Both the position numbers and the translations under genes were made by a program. This document shows, piece by piece, positions 1 through 6,595 of a stretch of 10,164 nt of DNA (positions within the stretch are counted from its first letter, which is position 1; every line of letters starts with the position of its first letter). Source of the stretch: Lautropia sp. SCN 70-15 (lineage in GTDB: Bacteria; Pseudomonadota; Gammaproteobacteria; Burkholderiales; Burkholderiaceae_E); the NCBI GenBank assembly GCA_001724315.1, contig MEEC01000079.1:1-10164 (forward strand). Direction: 5' to 3'. Below the pieces are notes generated by a model. The model saw only the letters and a program-made list of their open reading frames with translations, had not been told where the DNA came from and ran no database searches.

Positions 1-8
1 CCGGCGCG

Positions 9-39
9 TTGGACGCGCCTGCCCCGAGTCCGCTAGAAT
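9..39 (+). promoter_or_regulatory. Possible sigma70 promoter for the cytochrome pair
   Basis: A good -10 hexamer, TAGAAT, lies at 34-39. A weaker -35-like TTGGAC lies at 9-14 with a long 19-nt spacer. Transcription would start near 46 and leave a leader of roughly 50 nt before the first cytochrome. A second weak pair, TTGATC at 46-51 and TTAAAA at 71-76, also has 19-nt spacing. The region before base 1 is unseen, so the real promoter could lie further upstream. No other gene is visible in 1-98. Confidence 0.3.
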
Positions 40-98
40 CCCGCGTTGATCCAGCGCAAGCTTTCAAGCGTTAAAAACCCGATCCACGCCCAATTCCC

Positions 99-416
99 AT
101 GTCCAACAAACTGCTGATTGCCGCCGGTCTGCTCGCGGCTGCCGCCCCGTTCGCCGCATCGGCGCAGGGCAATGCCGAGGCCGCTCGCGACAAGGTCTCG
201 ATGTGCGTCGGTTGCCACGAGATTCCCGGCTACAAGACCGCCTTCCCGTCGGTCTACCGGGTGCCGATGATCGCCGGCCAGTCGGCCAAGTACATCGAGG
301 CGGCGCTGCTCGCCTACCGCAAGGGCGAGCGCAGCCACCCCTCGATGCGTGCGATCGCGGGCAGCCTGAGCGATCAGGACATCGCCGACCTGGCGGCCTA
401 CTACGGCTCGAAATGA
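99..416 (+). CDS. Secreted class I c-type cytochrome, monoheme (c553/c5-like)
   Basis: This 105-residue protein is a small periplasmic electron carrier. Residues 1-22 form a Sec signal peptide (short basic start, Ala/Leu-rich core, ASA cleavage site). The single heme-binding motif is CVGCH at 36-40, with C36 and C39 as thioether ligands and H40 as axial ligand. M83 in the HPSM segment is the likely second axial ligand. The C-terminal stretch SDQDIADLAAYY is the conserved last helix of class I cytochromes. No clear Shine-Dalgarno precedes the ATG, but the signal peptide begins exactly there, which supports this start. It is the first gene of a two-cytochrome unit; its stop overlaps a possible ATG of the next gene (ATGA at 413-416). 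The redox partner cannot be told from the window. Class I cytochrome c is secure; the subclass is not. Confidence 0.9.
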   Translation: MSNKLLIAAGLLAAAAPFAASAQGNAEAARDKVSMCVGCHEIPGYKTAFPSVYRVPMIAGQSAKYIEAALLAYRKGERSHPSMRAIAGSLSDQDIADLAAYYGSK

Positions 417-436
417 AGGCGACGGGACTCGAGACC

Positions 437-784
437 ATGACCAAGCTCTCCAAACTTAAACTCGCCGCCGCCCTGTCCGCCGCCGGATTCGCCTTCCTCG
501 CCTCGCCGGCCGTGGCCGGCGACATCGCCAAGGGCAAGGAAAAGGCCGACCAGGTCTGCGCCGCCTGCCACGGCAAGGACGGCAACACGCCGATCGACCC
601 GTCGTATCCGAAGCTCGCCGGCCAGTTCCGCGACTACCTGGAAACCGCGCTCACCGACTACCAGGCCGAGCGCCGCACCAACGCGATCATGGTGGGGCAG
701 GCCAAGGCGCTGTCGCGCGAGGACATCCGGAACCTGGCTGCGTACTACGCGAGCCTGCCGACCCAGCTTTCGGTCCGGCGCTGA
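437..784 (+). CDS. Secreted class I c-type cytochrome, monoheme (c4/c5-like)
   Basis: This 115-residue protein is a second periplasmic monoheme electron carrier. It has a signal peptide at 1-27 (basic MTKLSKLK start, hydrophobic core, AVA cleavage site), the heme motif CAACH at 41-45, the following GKDGN typical of c4-type domains, and M85 as probable sixth ligand. The helix SREDIRNLAAYYASLP closes the domain. The frame stays open upstream. An alternative ATG at 413 overlaps the previous stop as ATGA and would add eight residues before the signal peptide; 437 is preferred because it gives a normal signal peptide. The tight spacing implies cotranscription with the first cytochrome, and the pair may act together like the two halves of a diheme cytochrome (inference). 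Its last 98 bases overlap the end of the opposing regulator gene. Confidence 0.9.
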   Translation: MTKLSKLKLAAALSAAGFAFLASPAVAGDIAKGKEKADQVCAACHGKDGNTPIDPSYPKLAGQFRDYLETALTDYQAERRTNAIMVGQAKALSREDIRNLAAYYASLPTQLSVRR

Positions 785-1535
785 AACCGGGGCCCGGCTG
801 CGGGGCTGCGCGACGCAGCCGCCGCATGAAGGCCGGCTCCCACTTCCTGGCGGCAACCAGAAGACTCAGCGGGTGCCGCGCTGCCGACGGCAGTGCGGCG
901 TCGGCGTTGTGCTGGCCGGAGTACTCGGCCGCCAGCGCCTCGACCCTGGCAAGCAGTTGACGCCGTCCGGCATCCGACAGCCTCACGTTCACCACCCGCA
1001 CGCTTTCGCCCGGGCCGTCGAAGCGCCAGTCGAGGAAGTCCTGCGCCTGCGATCGGAAGTAGCGCAGGATCGGCCCGTCGGGTAGCCACCTGAATGTGCG
1101 CGCCACCAGCAGCCGGAACCGGTTGTTCGGCATCAGCCTCAGGAAGCCCATGCGGTCCAGCCTGAGCAGGCAGCGCACGCAGTCTGCCGGCTCGATCCGG
1201 TAGAGCGCGACGATCTCGTCGAAATCCATCAGGTTCAGCGCGCAGACCGCGGTGGCGAACAGCTGTTCGTCGCCGACGATCTCGGCTTCCTGTTCCCACT
1301 CGAGCTGCGCGACCAGCGGCTCGGCACGCGCCAGGCCGCGAGCGAGTGCCGGGAAATCCAGGCCGATGGCCGCGCAGATGGCATCCAGCCGCTCGAGGTC
1401 GAAGTTGCGGCGGGCGAACATGCGCTTGACCGTGGCGGTGGACAGGCGAAGCCTGGCTGCCAGGTCTGCGTAGCTGATTCGCTGGGCGCGCAACTCGCGC
1501 TTCAGGCAATCGGTGAGCAGGGTGCTTGGGTCCAT
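687..1535 (-). CDS. XRE-type helix-turn-helix transcriptional regulator with unusual C-terminal tail
   Basis: This 282-residue frame starts with a Cro/C1-type DNA-binding domain. The helix-turn-helix spans about residues 20-40 (ISYADLAARL, then LSTATVKRMF), followed by the usual LERLDAICAAIGLD helix. Residues 70-240 are a conserved-looking region without recognised effector-binding motifs (for example DEQLFATAVCALNLMDFDEIVALY), so ligand and targets are unknown. The well-composed part ends near residue 242 (KWEPAFMRRLRR). The last 40 residues are Pro/Gly/Ser/Ala-rich low-complexity sequence, and most of them are read antisense through the end of the cytochrome gene. Either the native stop was lost or the tail is simply tolerated. 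The start at 1535 gives the helix-turn-helix at the usual distance from the N-terminus; the ribosome site is weak. It is divergent from the efflux operon, but nothing shows that it regulates it. Confidence 0.75.
   Translation of the reverse strand: MDPSTLLTDCLKRELRAQRISYADLAARLRLSTATVKRMFARRNFDLERLDAICAAIGLDFPALARGLARAEPLVAQLEWEQEAEIVGDEQLFATAVCALNLMDFDEIVALYRIEPADCVRCLLRLDRMGFLRLMPNNRFRLLVARTFRWLPDGPILRYFRSQAQDFLDWRFDGPGESVRVVNVRLSDAGRRQLLARVEALAAEYSGQHNADAALPSAARHPLSLLVAARKWEPAFMRRLRRAAPQPGPGFSAGPKAGSAGSRSTQPGSGCPRATAPWPAPP
795..821. terminator. GC-rich hairpin between convergent genes, possible terminator
   Basis: CGGCTGCG at 795-802 pairs perfectly with CGCAGCCG at 814-821 (8 bp, 11-nt loop). 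A competing inner stem uses GGCTGCG at 804-810 with the same right arm and a 3-nt loop. It starts 10 bases after the cytochrome stop, where a terminator would be expected. There is no T-tract on either strand, so intrinsic termination is doubtful. It also lies inside the tail of the opposing regulator frame. Confidence 0.25.
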
Positions 1536-1676
1536 GGCCGCAGGATCGCCGGCGACGCCGCTGCCCGCAATCGGACTTCGCGCCTAGACCGCCCGGACGA
1601 TCGGGGCGCGCACGGGCCCCCAGTGCCGGGGACCGATCCCAGACCTCGGGACGCTGTATTGCTGCAGTGCGGAATC

Positions 1677-1706
1677 TTGACTTTTCGGCGCAGGTTCGCA
1701 TACTAT
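1677..1706 (+). promoter_or_regulatory. Sigma70-type promoter of the RND efflux operon
   Basis: TTGACT at 1677-1682 (-35) is followed after 18 nt by TACTAT at 1701-1706 (-10). Both hexamers are close to consensus, and the spacing is near optimal. Transcription would begin near 1712-1714, leaving a leader of about 60 nt before the ATG at 1773. This is the best promoter in the window and lies in the only AT-richer patch of the divergent intergenic region 1536-1772. The -10 box is part of the operator described next. Confidence 0.75.
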
Positions 1707-1717
1707 GGGGGGTATAC
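1700..1717. promoter_or_regulatory. CsoR/RcnR/FrmR-type operator covering the -10 box
   Basis: The site reads ATACTATGGGGGGTATAC: a run of six G flanked by the inverted arms ATAC (1700-1703) and GTAT (1712-1715). A G/C tract between AT-rich arms is the known operator shape for the DUF156 repressor family. On the other strand GTATACCCCCCATAGTAT closely resembles the E. coli FrmR operator as I remember it. The site overlaps the -10 hexamer and the start point, so bound repressor would block RNA polymerase. The family member encoded at 6596-6919 is the obvious candidate to bind it (inference). Confidence 0.72.
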
Positions 1718-1772
1718 AGAAACCGCAGGGTGCCGACATCGGTCGCCCGGCCGGAACAGCCAGGAAGCCCAG

Positions 1773-2942
1773 ATGAACGATCCGATCCGAAAGCCTTCCG
1801 CAGTGAACGCGATTGCCGCCGGGGCGCGCGGCCGGCCGGCGGTCGCTGTCGCGCTCGCCCTGCTGCTGGGCGCCGCGTTCTGGATGGTCGGGTCCGGCGG
1901 TCTGGCCGGCGTTCGCAGCGCCGAGGCGCGCGGTGCCGCAGAGTCCCCGGCGCAGGCGCCTCGGGTGCCGGTCGCCACGGTGGGCCGGGATCGTTTCGCC
2001 CAGGCCGAGAGCTGGGACGGCACGCTCCAGGCGGTGCGCGAGGCCACGATCGGCGCCCAGGCGCAGGGCCGCATCGTCAAGCTGCACGTACAGGCCGGCG
2101 ACAAGGTGAAGGCCGGACAGACGCTGGCCGAGATCGATGCCCGCGAGGCCACGCTGGCCTTGTCGCGCGACCAGGCCCAGCTGGGCGAGTCGCAGGCCAC
2201 GCTGGCCGAGGCGCGCGCCGCCCATGCGCGCAGCCGGGAGCTGTTCGAGAAGGGCTTCATCAGCAAGGCGGCGCTGGACCAGGCGGCGGCCGCGCTCAAG
2301 GTGGCCGAGGCGCGCCAGCGGCAGGCACAGGCCGGCATCGGCCTGTCGAGCGTGGCCACCGACCACACGGTGGTGCGCGCGCCCTGGGACGGCGTGGTCA
2401 CCGCGGTACCGGTGCAGGTCGGCGACCTGGCCACGCCGGGGCGGCCCCTGTTCGAGCTGCATGCGCCCGACAAGCTGCGCGCGGTGGCCTTCCTTTCCAA
2501 CAGCCGGGTCGCCGAAGTCGCCGCAGCGCCGCGCGCCTGGGTTCGCCTCGACGCGGCCGGCAAGGTCGAGCAGGTGGAGAGTGCGCAGATCGTCGCCATC
2601 CCGTCGGCCGACCCGGGGTCGGGCACCACCGAGATCCGGATCGAGCTCCCCGGCGGCGCGGCGCCCGGCGCGGACTGGGTGCCGGGACGCCATGTGCGCG
2701 TCGCTTTCGAACTGACGAGCGCCCAGCAGGCGCTGGTGGTTCCGGCGGCCAGCCTGCTGTTCCGCGGGGAACTGGTCGGGGTATACGTGGCCACCGATTC
2801 CGGGTTCGTGCTGCGGGCGGTGCGCGTCGGCCAGCGCTCGGGGGACTCCGTCGAGATCCTCTCCGGCCTGCGCGAAGGCGAGCGGATCGCCCTCGACCCG
2901 GTGCGCGCCGGCCTGAAGGGCGCGATGCCCGAAGCCCGCTGA
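1773..2942 (+). CDS. RND efflux periplasmic adaptor subunit (membrane fusion protein, HlyD/AcrA family)
   Basis: This 389-residue protein bridges the inner-membrane RND pump to an outer-membrane channel. An uncleaved anchor or signal segment lies at about 23-40, with no lipobox. The lipoyl (biotinyl-like) half-motifs are at about 90-122 (ATIGAQAQGRIVKLHVQAGDKVKAGQTLAEID) and 198-228 (HTVVRAPWDGVVTAVPVQVGDLATPG). Between them lies an Ala/Gln/Glu-rich alpha-helical hairpin (125-190). A beta-barrel domain (about 230-315) and membrane-proximal domain (about 320-385, VVPAASLLFRGELVGVYV) follow. The frame is open upstream to 1623, but that start would precede the promoter. The ATG at 1773 has AGGAAG at 1762-1767 and leads into the anchor. 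It is the first gene of the operon, with 13 nt before the permease. Substrate is not readable from the sequence. Confidence 0.93.
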   Translation: MNDPIRKPSAVNAIAAGARGRPAVAVALALLLGAAFWMVGSGGLAGVRSAEARGAAESPAQAPRVPVATVGRDRFAQAESWDGTLQAVREATIGAQAQGRIVKLHVQAGDKVKAGQTLAEIDAREATLALSRDQAQLGESQATLAEARAAHARSRELFEKGFISKAALDQAAAALKVAEARQRQAQAGIGLSSVATDHTVVRAPWDGVVTAVPVQVGDLATPGRPLFELHAPDKLRAVAFLSNSRVAEVAAAPRAWVRLDAAGKVEQVESAQIVAIPSADPGSGTTEIRIELPGGAAPGADWVPGRHVRVAFELTSAQQALVVPAASLLFRGELVGVYVATDSGFVLRAVRVGQRSGDSVEILSGLREGERIALDPVRAGLKGAMPEAR

Positions 2943-2955
2943 GCGGGAGGCCGAC

Positions 2956-5900
2956 ATGAGCGAACCGGTGATCCACGAAGCGCCAGGCCACGACACGGCG
3001 ACGGCCGGGGGGCAGGCGCCCAGGCTCGGCGTTTCCGGCCGCCTGGCCGGCTTCTTCCAGAACCACGCGCTGACCCCGCTGATCGCGATCGTGCTGATGC
3101 TGATCGGCATCTTCGCGGTGCTGGTCACGCCGCGCGAGGAAGAGCCGCAGATCGACGTCACGATGGCCACCGTCAGCATTCCGTTCCCCGGCGCCTCGGC
3201 GCGCGACGTCGAGCGGCTGGTGGCCACGCCCGCCGAGCGGGTCCTGTCGCGGATCGCCGGCGTCGAACACGTGTACTCGGTGTCGCGCCCCGACGGCGCG
3301 CTGGTCACGATCCAGTACGAGGTGGGCGTGCCTCGCACCGAGGCGCTGGTGCGCCTGTTCGACACGCTCGAGGCGCACTCCGACTGGCTGCCGCAGGGCC
3401 TGGGCGTGGGCGAGCCGCTGGTTCGCCCGATGGGCATCGACGACGTGCCGATCTGGAGCGTCACCCTCTGGGCGGAAGACGCCCGTCCCGCGGACGAGCT
3501 GGCGCGCGTCGCCCGCTCGGTCGAGCAGGAGCTCAAGCGGGTGCCCGGCACCCGCGACGTGATGCTGCACGGCGCGCCCGAACGCGCGGTCCGCGTGCTG
3601 CTCGACGCCGGCCGCATGCGCAGCGCGGGCATCCCGGTCGAGCGGCTGGCGGCTCGCCTGCAGGGCGTCAATGTGTCGATGCCGGCGGGAACGCTGCTGC
3701 GCGACGGCGGCGCCATCCAGGTCCAGACCGGCGACTTCCTGCGCTCGGCCGAGGACGTCTCCTCGCTGGTGGTAGGCGCGCGCGAGGGCCGTCCGGTCTA
3801 CCTGCGCGACGTGGCCACGGTCGAGGCGGGGCCGGCGCCGGCCTCGCGTTACGTCTGGCACATGCCCTCCGAAGGCAGCGTTCACCCGGCGGTCACGATC
3901 GCGGTCACCAAGAAGCCGGGCGAGAACGCGGTCGACGTCGCCAGGGGGCTGGACGCGCGCTTCGCGGCGCTGGTCGACGCGGTGGTGCCTTCCGACGTCT
4001 CGCACACGGTCACCCGCAACTACGGCGAGACCGCCGCGCAGAAGGCCTCGCAGCTGATGCAGAAGCTGGCCTTCGCGACCGCCTCGGTGATCCTGCTGGT
4101 GGGGCTGGCGCTCGGCGTGCGCGAGGCGGTGATCGTGGGCGCCGCGGTGATCCTGACGCTCACCGCCACGCTGTTCGCGTCCTGGGCCTGGGGCTTCACG
4201 CTGAACCGGGTGTCGCTGTTCGCGCTGATCTTCTCGATCGGCATCCTGGTCGACGACGCCATCGTGGTGGTCGAGAACATCCATCGCCACCGCGCGCTCG
4301 AGCCGGGCGCGCCGCTGTCGAAGATCATCCCGATCGCGGTCGACGAGGTCGGCGGCCCCACCATCCTGGCCACCCTGACCGTGATCGCGGCGCTGCTGCC
4401 GATGGCCTTCGTGAGCGGCCTGATGGGCCCCTACATGAGCCCGATCCCGATCAACGCGTCGATGGGCATGATGTTGTCGCTGGCGATCGCCTTCATCGTG
4501 ACGCCCTGGCTGGCGCTCAAGCTGATGAAGTCGGGCGGGGCGGCGCATCACGGCAAGGTCGCCACGATGCTCGAACGCGGCTTCGGCGGCCTGCTGGCGC
4601 GCTTCGTGACCCGCCCCGGCGCGGCGGCCGGCCGGCTGTTCCTGGGCCTGCTGGTGATCGTCGGCCTGGCCGGCGCGGTGGCGCTGGTTCCCTTGCAGGC
4701 GGTCATCCTGAAGATGCTGCCCTTCGACAACAAGTCGGAGTTCCAGGTGGTGGTCGACATGCCGGCCGGCACCTCGGTCGAAACCACCAACGCGGTGCTG
4801 GTCGAGCTGGCGCAGAAGCTCGCGGGCGCGCCCGAGGTGACGCACGTGCAGGGCTATGCCGGCACCGCGTCGCCGATCACCTTCAACGGCCTCGTGCGCC
4901 AGTACAACATGCGCTCGCTGGCCGAGCAGGGCGACCTGCAGGTCACGCTGGCCGGCAAGGAGGAGCGCAAGGAGCAGAGCCACGCGATCGCCACCCGCCT
5001 GCTGCCGGAGCTGGAGAAGATCGCGGCGCCCCATCGCGCGCGGATCAAGCTGGTCGAGGTGCCGCCGGGGCCGCCGGTCATGTCGCCGATCGTGGCCGAG
5101 GTCTACGGTCCCGACGACGCGGGCCGCGCCGAGCTGGCGCGCCGGATCGAATCGGCCTTCCGGGAAGTGCCGGGCATCGTCGCGATCGACACCTCGCTCG
5201 AGCAGCCCGCGCCCAAGCTGCAGCTGGTGGTCAAGCGCAGCCGCGCGGCCACGCTGGGCATCGCCGATTCCAGCGTGGCGCTGGCCGCGCGCGCGGCGCT
5301 CTCCGGCCACGACGCCACCTGGATGCGCACGCCCGACGCGATCGATCCGGTGCCGGTGCGGCTGCAGCTGCCCGAGACCTCGCGCGGCGCGCTGGCCTCG
5401 GTGCTGGCGATGCCGGTGGCCGCGGCCGACGGCCGCATGGTGCCGCTCTCGGAGCTGGTCGACGTGGTCGAGACCGGCCGCGACATGCCGATCATGCACA
5501 AGGACCTGGTGCCGGTCACCTACGTGTTCGGCGACATGGCGGCGGTGGCCGGCAACAGCATCGACAGCCCGCTCTACGGCATGTTCGCGTTGCGCGGCAA
5601 GCTCGCGGAGGCTGCGCTGCCCGGCACCGGCGAGCTGGGCGAGCACTTCTTCGCGCAGCCGCAGGACACGCTGCGCGGCTATTCGCTGAAGTGGGACGGC
5701 GAGTGGCAGATCACCTGGGAGACCTTCCGCGACATGGGCCTGGCCTATGGCGTGGGCCTGATCCTGATCTACCTGCTGGTGGTGGCGCAGTTCCGCTCGT
5801 ACCTGACGCCGCTGATCATCATGGCGCCGATCCCGCTGACCATCATCGGCGTGATGCCCGGGCACGCGCTGCTCGGCGCGCAGTTCACCGCCACCTCGAT

Positions 5901-6216
5901 GATCGGGATGATCGCGCTGGCCGGCATCATCGTGCGCAACTCGATCCTGCTGGTCGACTTCATCCAGCTCGAGACCGCGCGCGGCGTGCCCTTCGCCGAG
6001 GCGGTCGTGCGCTCGGCCGCGGTGCGCGCGCAGCCGATCCTGCTGACCGCGCTGGCCGCGATGCTCGGCGCCTTCTTCATTCTCGACGACCCGATCTTCA
6101 GCGGCCTCGCGGTCTCGCTGATCTTCGGGATCCTGGTCTCGACGCTGCTCACGCTCGTCGTGATCCCGGTCCTTTACTACATCGTCTGGCGCAAGCCGGC
6201 ATCCAGAGCGGCCTGA
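2956..6216 (+). CDS. RND efflux transporter permease subunit (AcrB/HAE-like)
   Basis: This 1086-residue protein is a proton-driven inner-membrane exporter of full RND length. TM1 is at about 40-58, followed by the first periplasmic loop beginning with REEEPQIDV. TM2-6 lie at about 370-535, TM7 at about 556-582, then the second large periplasmic loop, and TM8-12 at about 925-1080. TM4 carries the proton-relay pair D433-D434 in ILVDDAIVVVEN, as in drug-type (HAE) pumps rather than the heavy-metal pattern. The TM10 position equal to AcrB Lys940 is R994 (IIVRNSILLVDF), and the AcrB Thr978 equivalent is T1031. GGGAGG at 2945-2950 gives an ideal ribosome site 5 nt before the ATG. It pairs with the adaptor upstream; no outer-membrane factor is encoded here. 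The family is certain; the substrate is unknown. Confidence 0.95.
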   Translation: MSEPVIHEAPGHDTATAGGQAPRLGVSGRLAGFFQNHALTPLIAIVLMLIGIFAVLVTPREEEPQIDVTMATVSIPFPGASARDVERLVATPAERVLSRIAGVEHVYSVSRPDGALVTIQYEVGVPRTEALVRLFDTLEAHSDWLPQGLGVGEPLVRPMGIDDVPIWSVTLWAEDARPADELARVARSVEQELKRVPGTRDVMLHGAPERAVRVLLDAGRMRSAGIPVERLAARLQGVNVSMPAGTLLRDGGAIQVQTGDFLRSAEDVSSLVVGAREGRPVYLRDVATVEAGPAPASRYVWHMPSEGSVHPAVTIAVTKKPGENAVDVARGLDARFAALVDAVVPSDVSHTVTRNYGETAAQKASQLMQKLAFATASVILLVGLALGVREAVIVGAAVILTLTATLFASWAWGFTLNRVSLFALIFSIGILVDDAIVVVENIHRHRALEPGAPLSKIIPIAVDEVGGPTILATLTVIAALLPMAFVSGLMGPYMSPIPINASMGMMLSLAIAFIVTPWLALKLMKSGGAAHHGKVATMLERGFGGLLARFVTRPGAAAGRLFLGLLVIVGLAGAVALVPLQAVILKMLPFDNKSEFQVVVDMPAGTSVETTNAVLVELAQKLAGAPEVTHVQGYAGTASPITFNGLVRQYNMRSLAEQGDLQVTLAGKEERKEQSHAIATRLLPELEKIAAPHRARIKLVEVPPGPPVMSPIVAEVYGPDDAGRAELARRIESAFREVPGIVAIDTSLEQPAPKLQLVVKRSRAATLGIADSSVALAARAALSGHDATWMRTPDAIDPVPVRLQLPETSRGALASVLAMPVAAADGRMVPLSELVDVVETGRDMPIMHKDLVPVTYVFGDMAAVAGNSIDSPLYGMFALRGKLAEAALPGTGELGEHFFAQPQDTLRGYSLKWDGEWQITWETFRDMGLAYGVGLILIYLLVVAQFRSYLTPLIIMAPIPLTIIGVMPGHALLGAQFTATSMIGMIALAGIIVRNSILLVDFIQLETARGVPFAEAVVRSAAVRAQPILLTALAAMLGAFFILDDPIFSGLAVSLIFGILVSTLLTLVVIPVLYYIVWRKPASRAA

Positions 6217-6243
6217 GAAGGCCCATTCGAAAGGAGCATGAAA

Positions 6244-6501
6244 ATGTCCGAAGTCCAACGTCCGATGATGACCACCGAACGGTTCATCCGCATCTTCGCC
6301 GGCGCGGTGGTCCTGCTTTCCCTGGGCCTGGGCGTGCAGGGCAGCCCGATCTTCGTCAGCCAGAACTTCCTCTGGCTGACCGCCTTCGTCGGCCTGAACC
6401 TGTTCCAGAGCGGCTTCACCCGCCTGTGCCCGCTCGAGACCATCTTGCGCCGCGTCTTCAAGATGCCCAGCGGCGAGGGCGGCGCGGCCTGCAGCCGCTG
6501 A
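6244..6501 (+). CDS. Small DUF2892 (YgaP transmembrane-type) inner-membrane protein
   Basis: This 85-residue protein has two transmembrane helices at about 15-31 and 42-58. They are followed by the family signature FTRLCPLETILRRVF, in which C62 sits at the membrane edge. A second cysteine, C83, is near the C-terminus. DUF2892 is also the membrane part of the rhodanese YgaP and often accompanies sulfur-handling proteins; here it stands alone without a rhodanese domain. Its biochemical role is not established. Two ATGs are available. AAGGAG at 6231-6236 leaves 7 nt before 6244 but only 1 nt before 6238, so 6244 is chosen; the other start would add Met-Lys. It lies 27 nt after the permease and 94 nt before the repressor, and is probably part of the same transcript. 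Confidence 0.85.
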   Translation: MSEVQRPMMTTERFIRIFAGAVVLLSLGLGVQGSPIFVSQNFLWLTAFVGLNLFQSGFTRLCPLETILRRVFKMPSGEGGAACSR

Positions 6502-6595
6502 GAATCGGGCTGCGGCCTGCGCAACCGAAGCCTGCTGCAACCCGAACCGGTGGCCGCGATCGTTCCGGTCGCGGGCGCCTGACAGGAGTCTGGCA

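Noticed and set aside
2777..2787. GGGGTATAC inside the adaptor gene, resembling half of the G-tract operator
   Set aside because: The left AT-rich arm is missing, the G run is only four, and the codons fit the protein, so it is probably chance.
1526..2959. A plus-strand frame of 477 codons overlapping the adaptor gene
   Set aside because: It is Arg/Gly/Ala-rich with no domains, and it starts upstream of the promoter. The overlapping frame at 1773-2942 is a clear membrane fusion protein.
1584..3716. An antisense frame of 710 codons across the adaptor and the start of the permease
   Set aside because: It is low-complexity Ala/Arg/Gly/Ser-rich sequence opposite a well-supported adaptor gene, so it is a GC-driven shadow.
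6502..6595. The 94-nt gap between the DUF2892 and repressor genes as a possible separate promoter or operator region
   Set aside because: No G-tract operator and no -35/-10 pair could be found there; only a good ribosome site before the repressor is visible.
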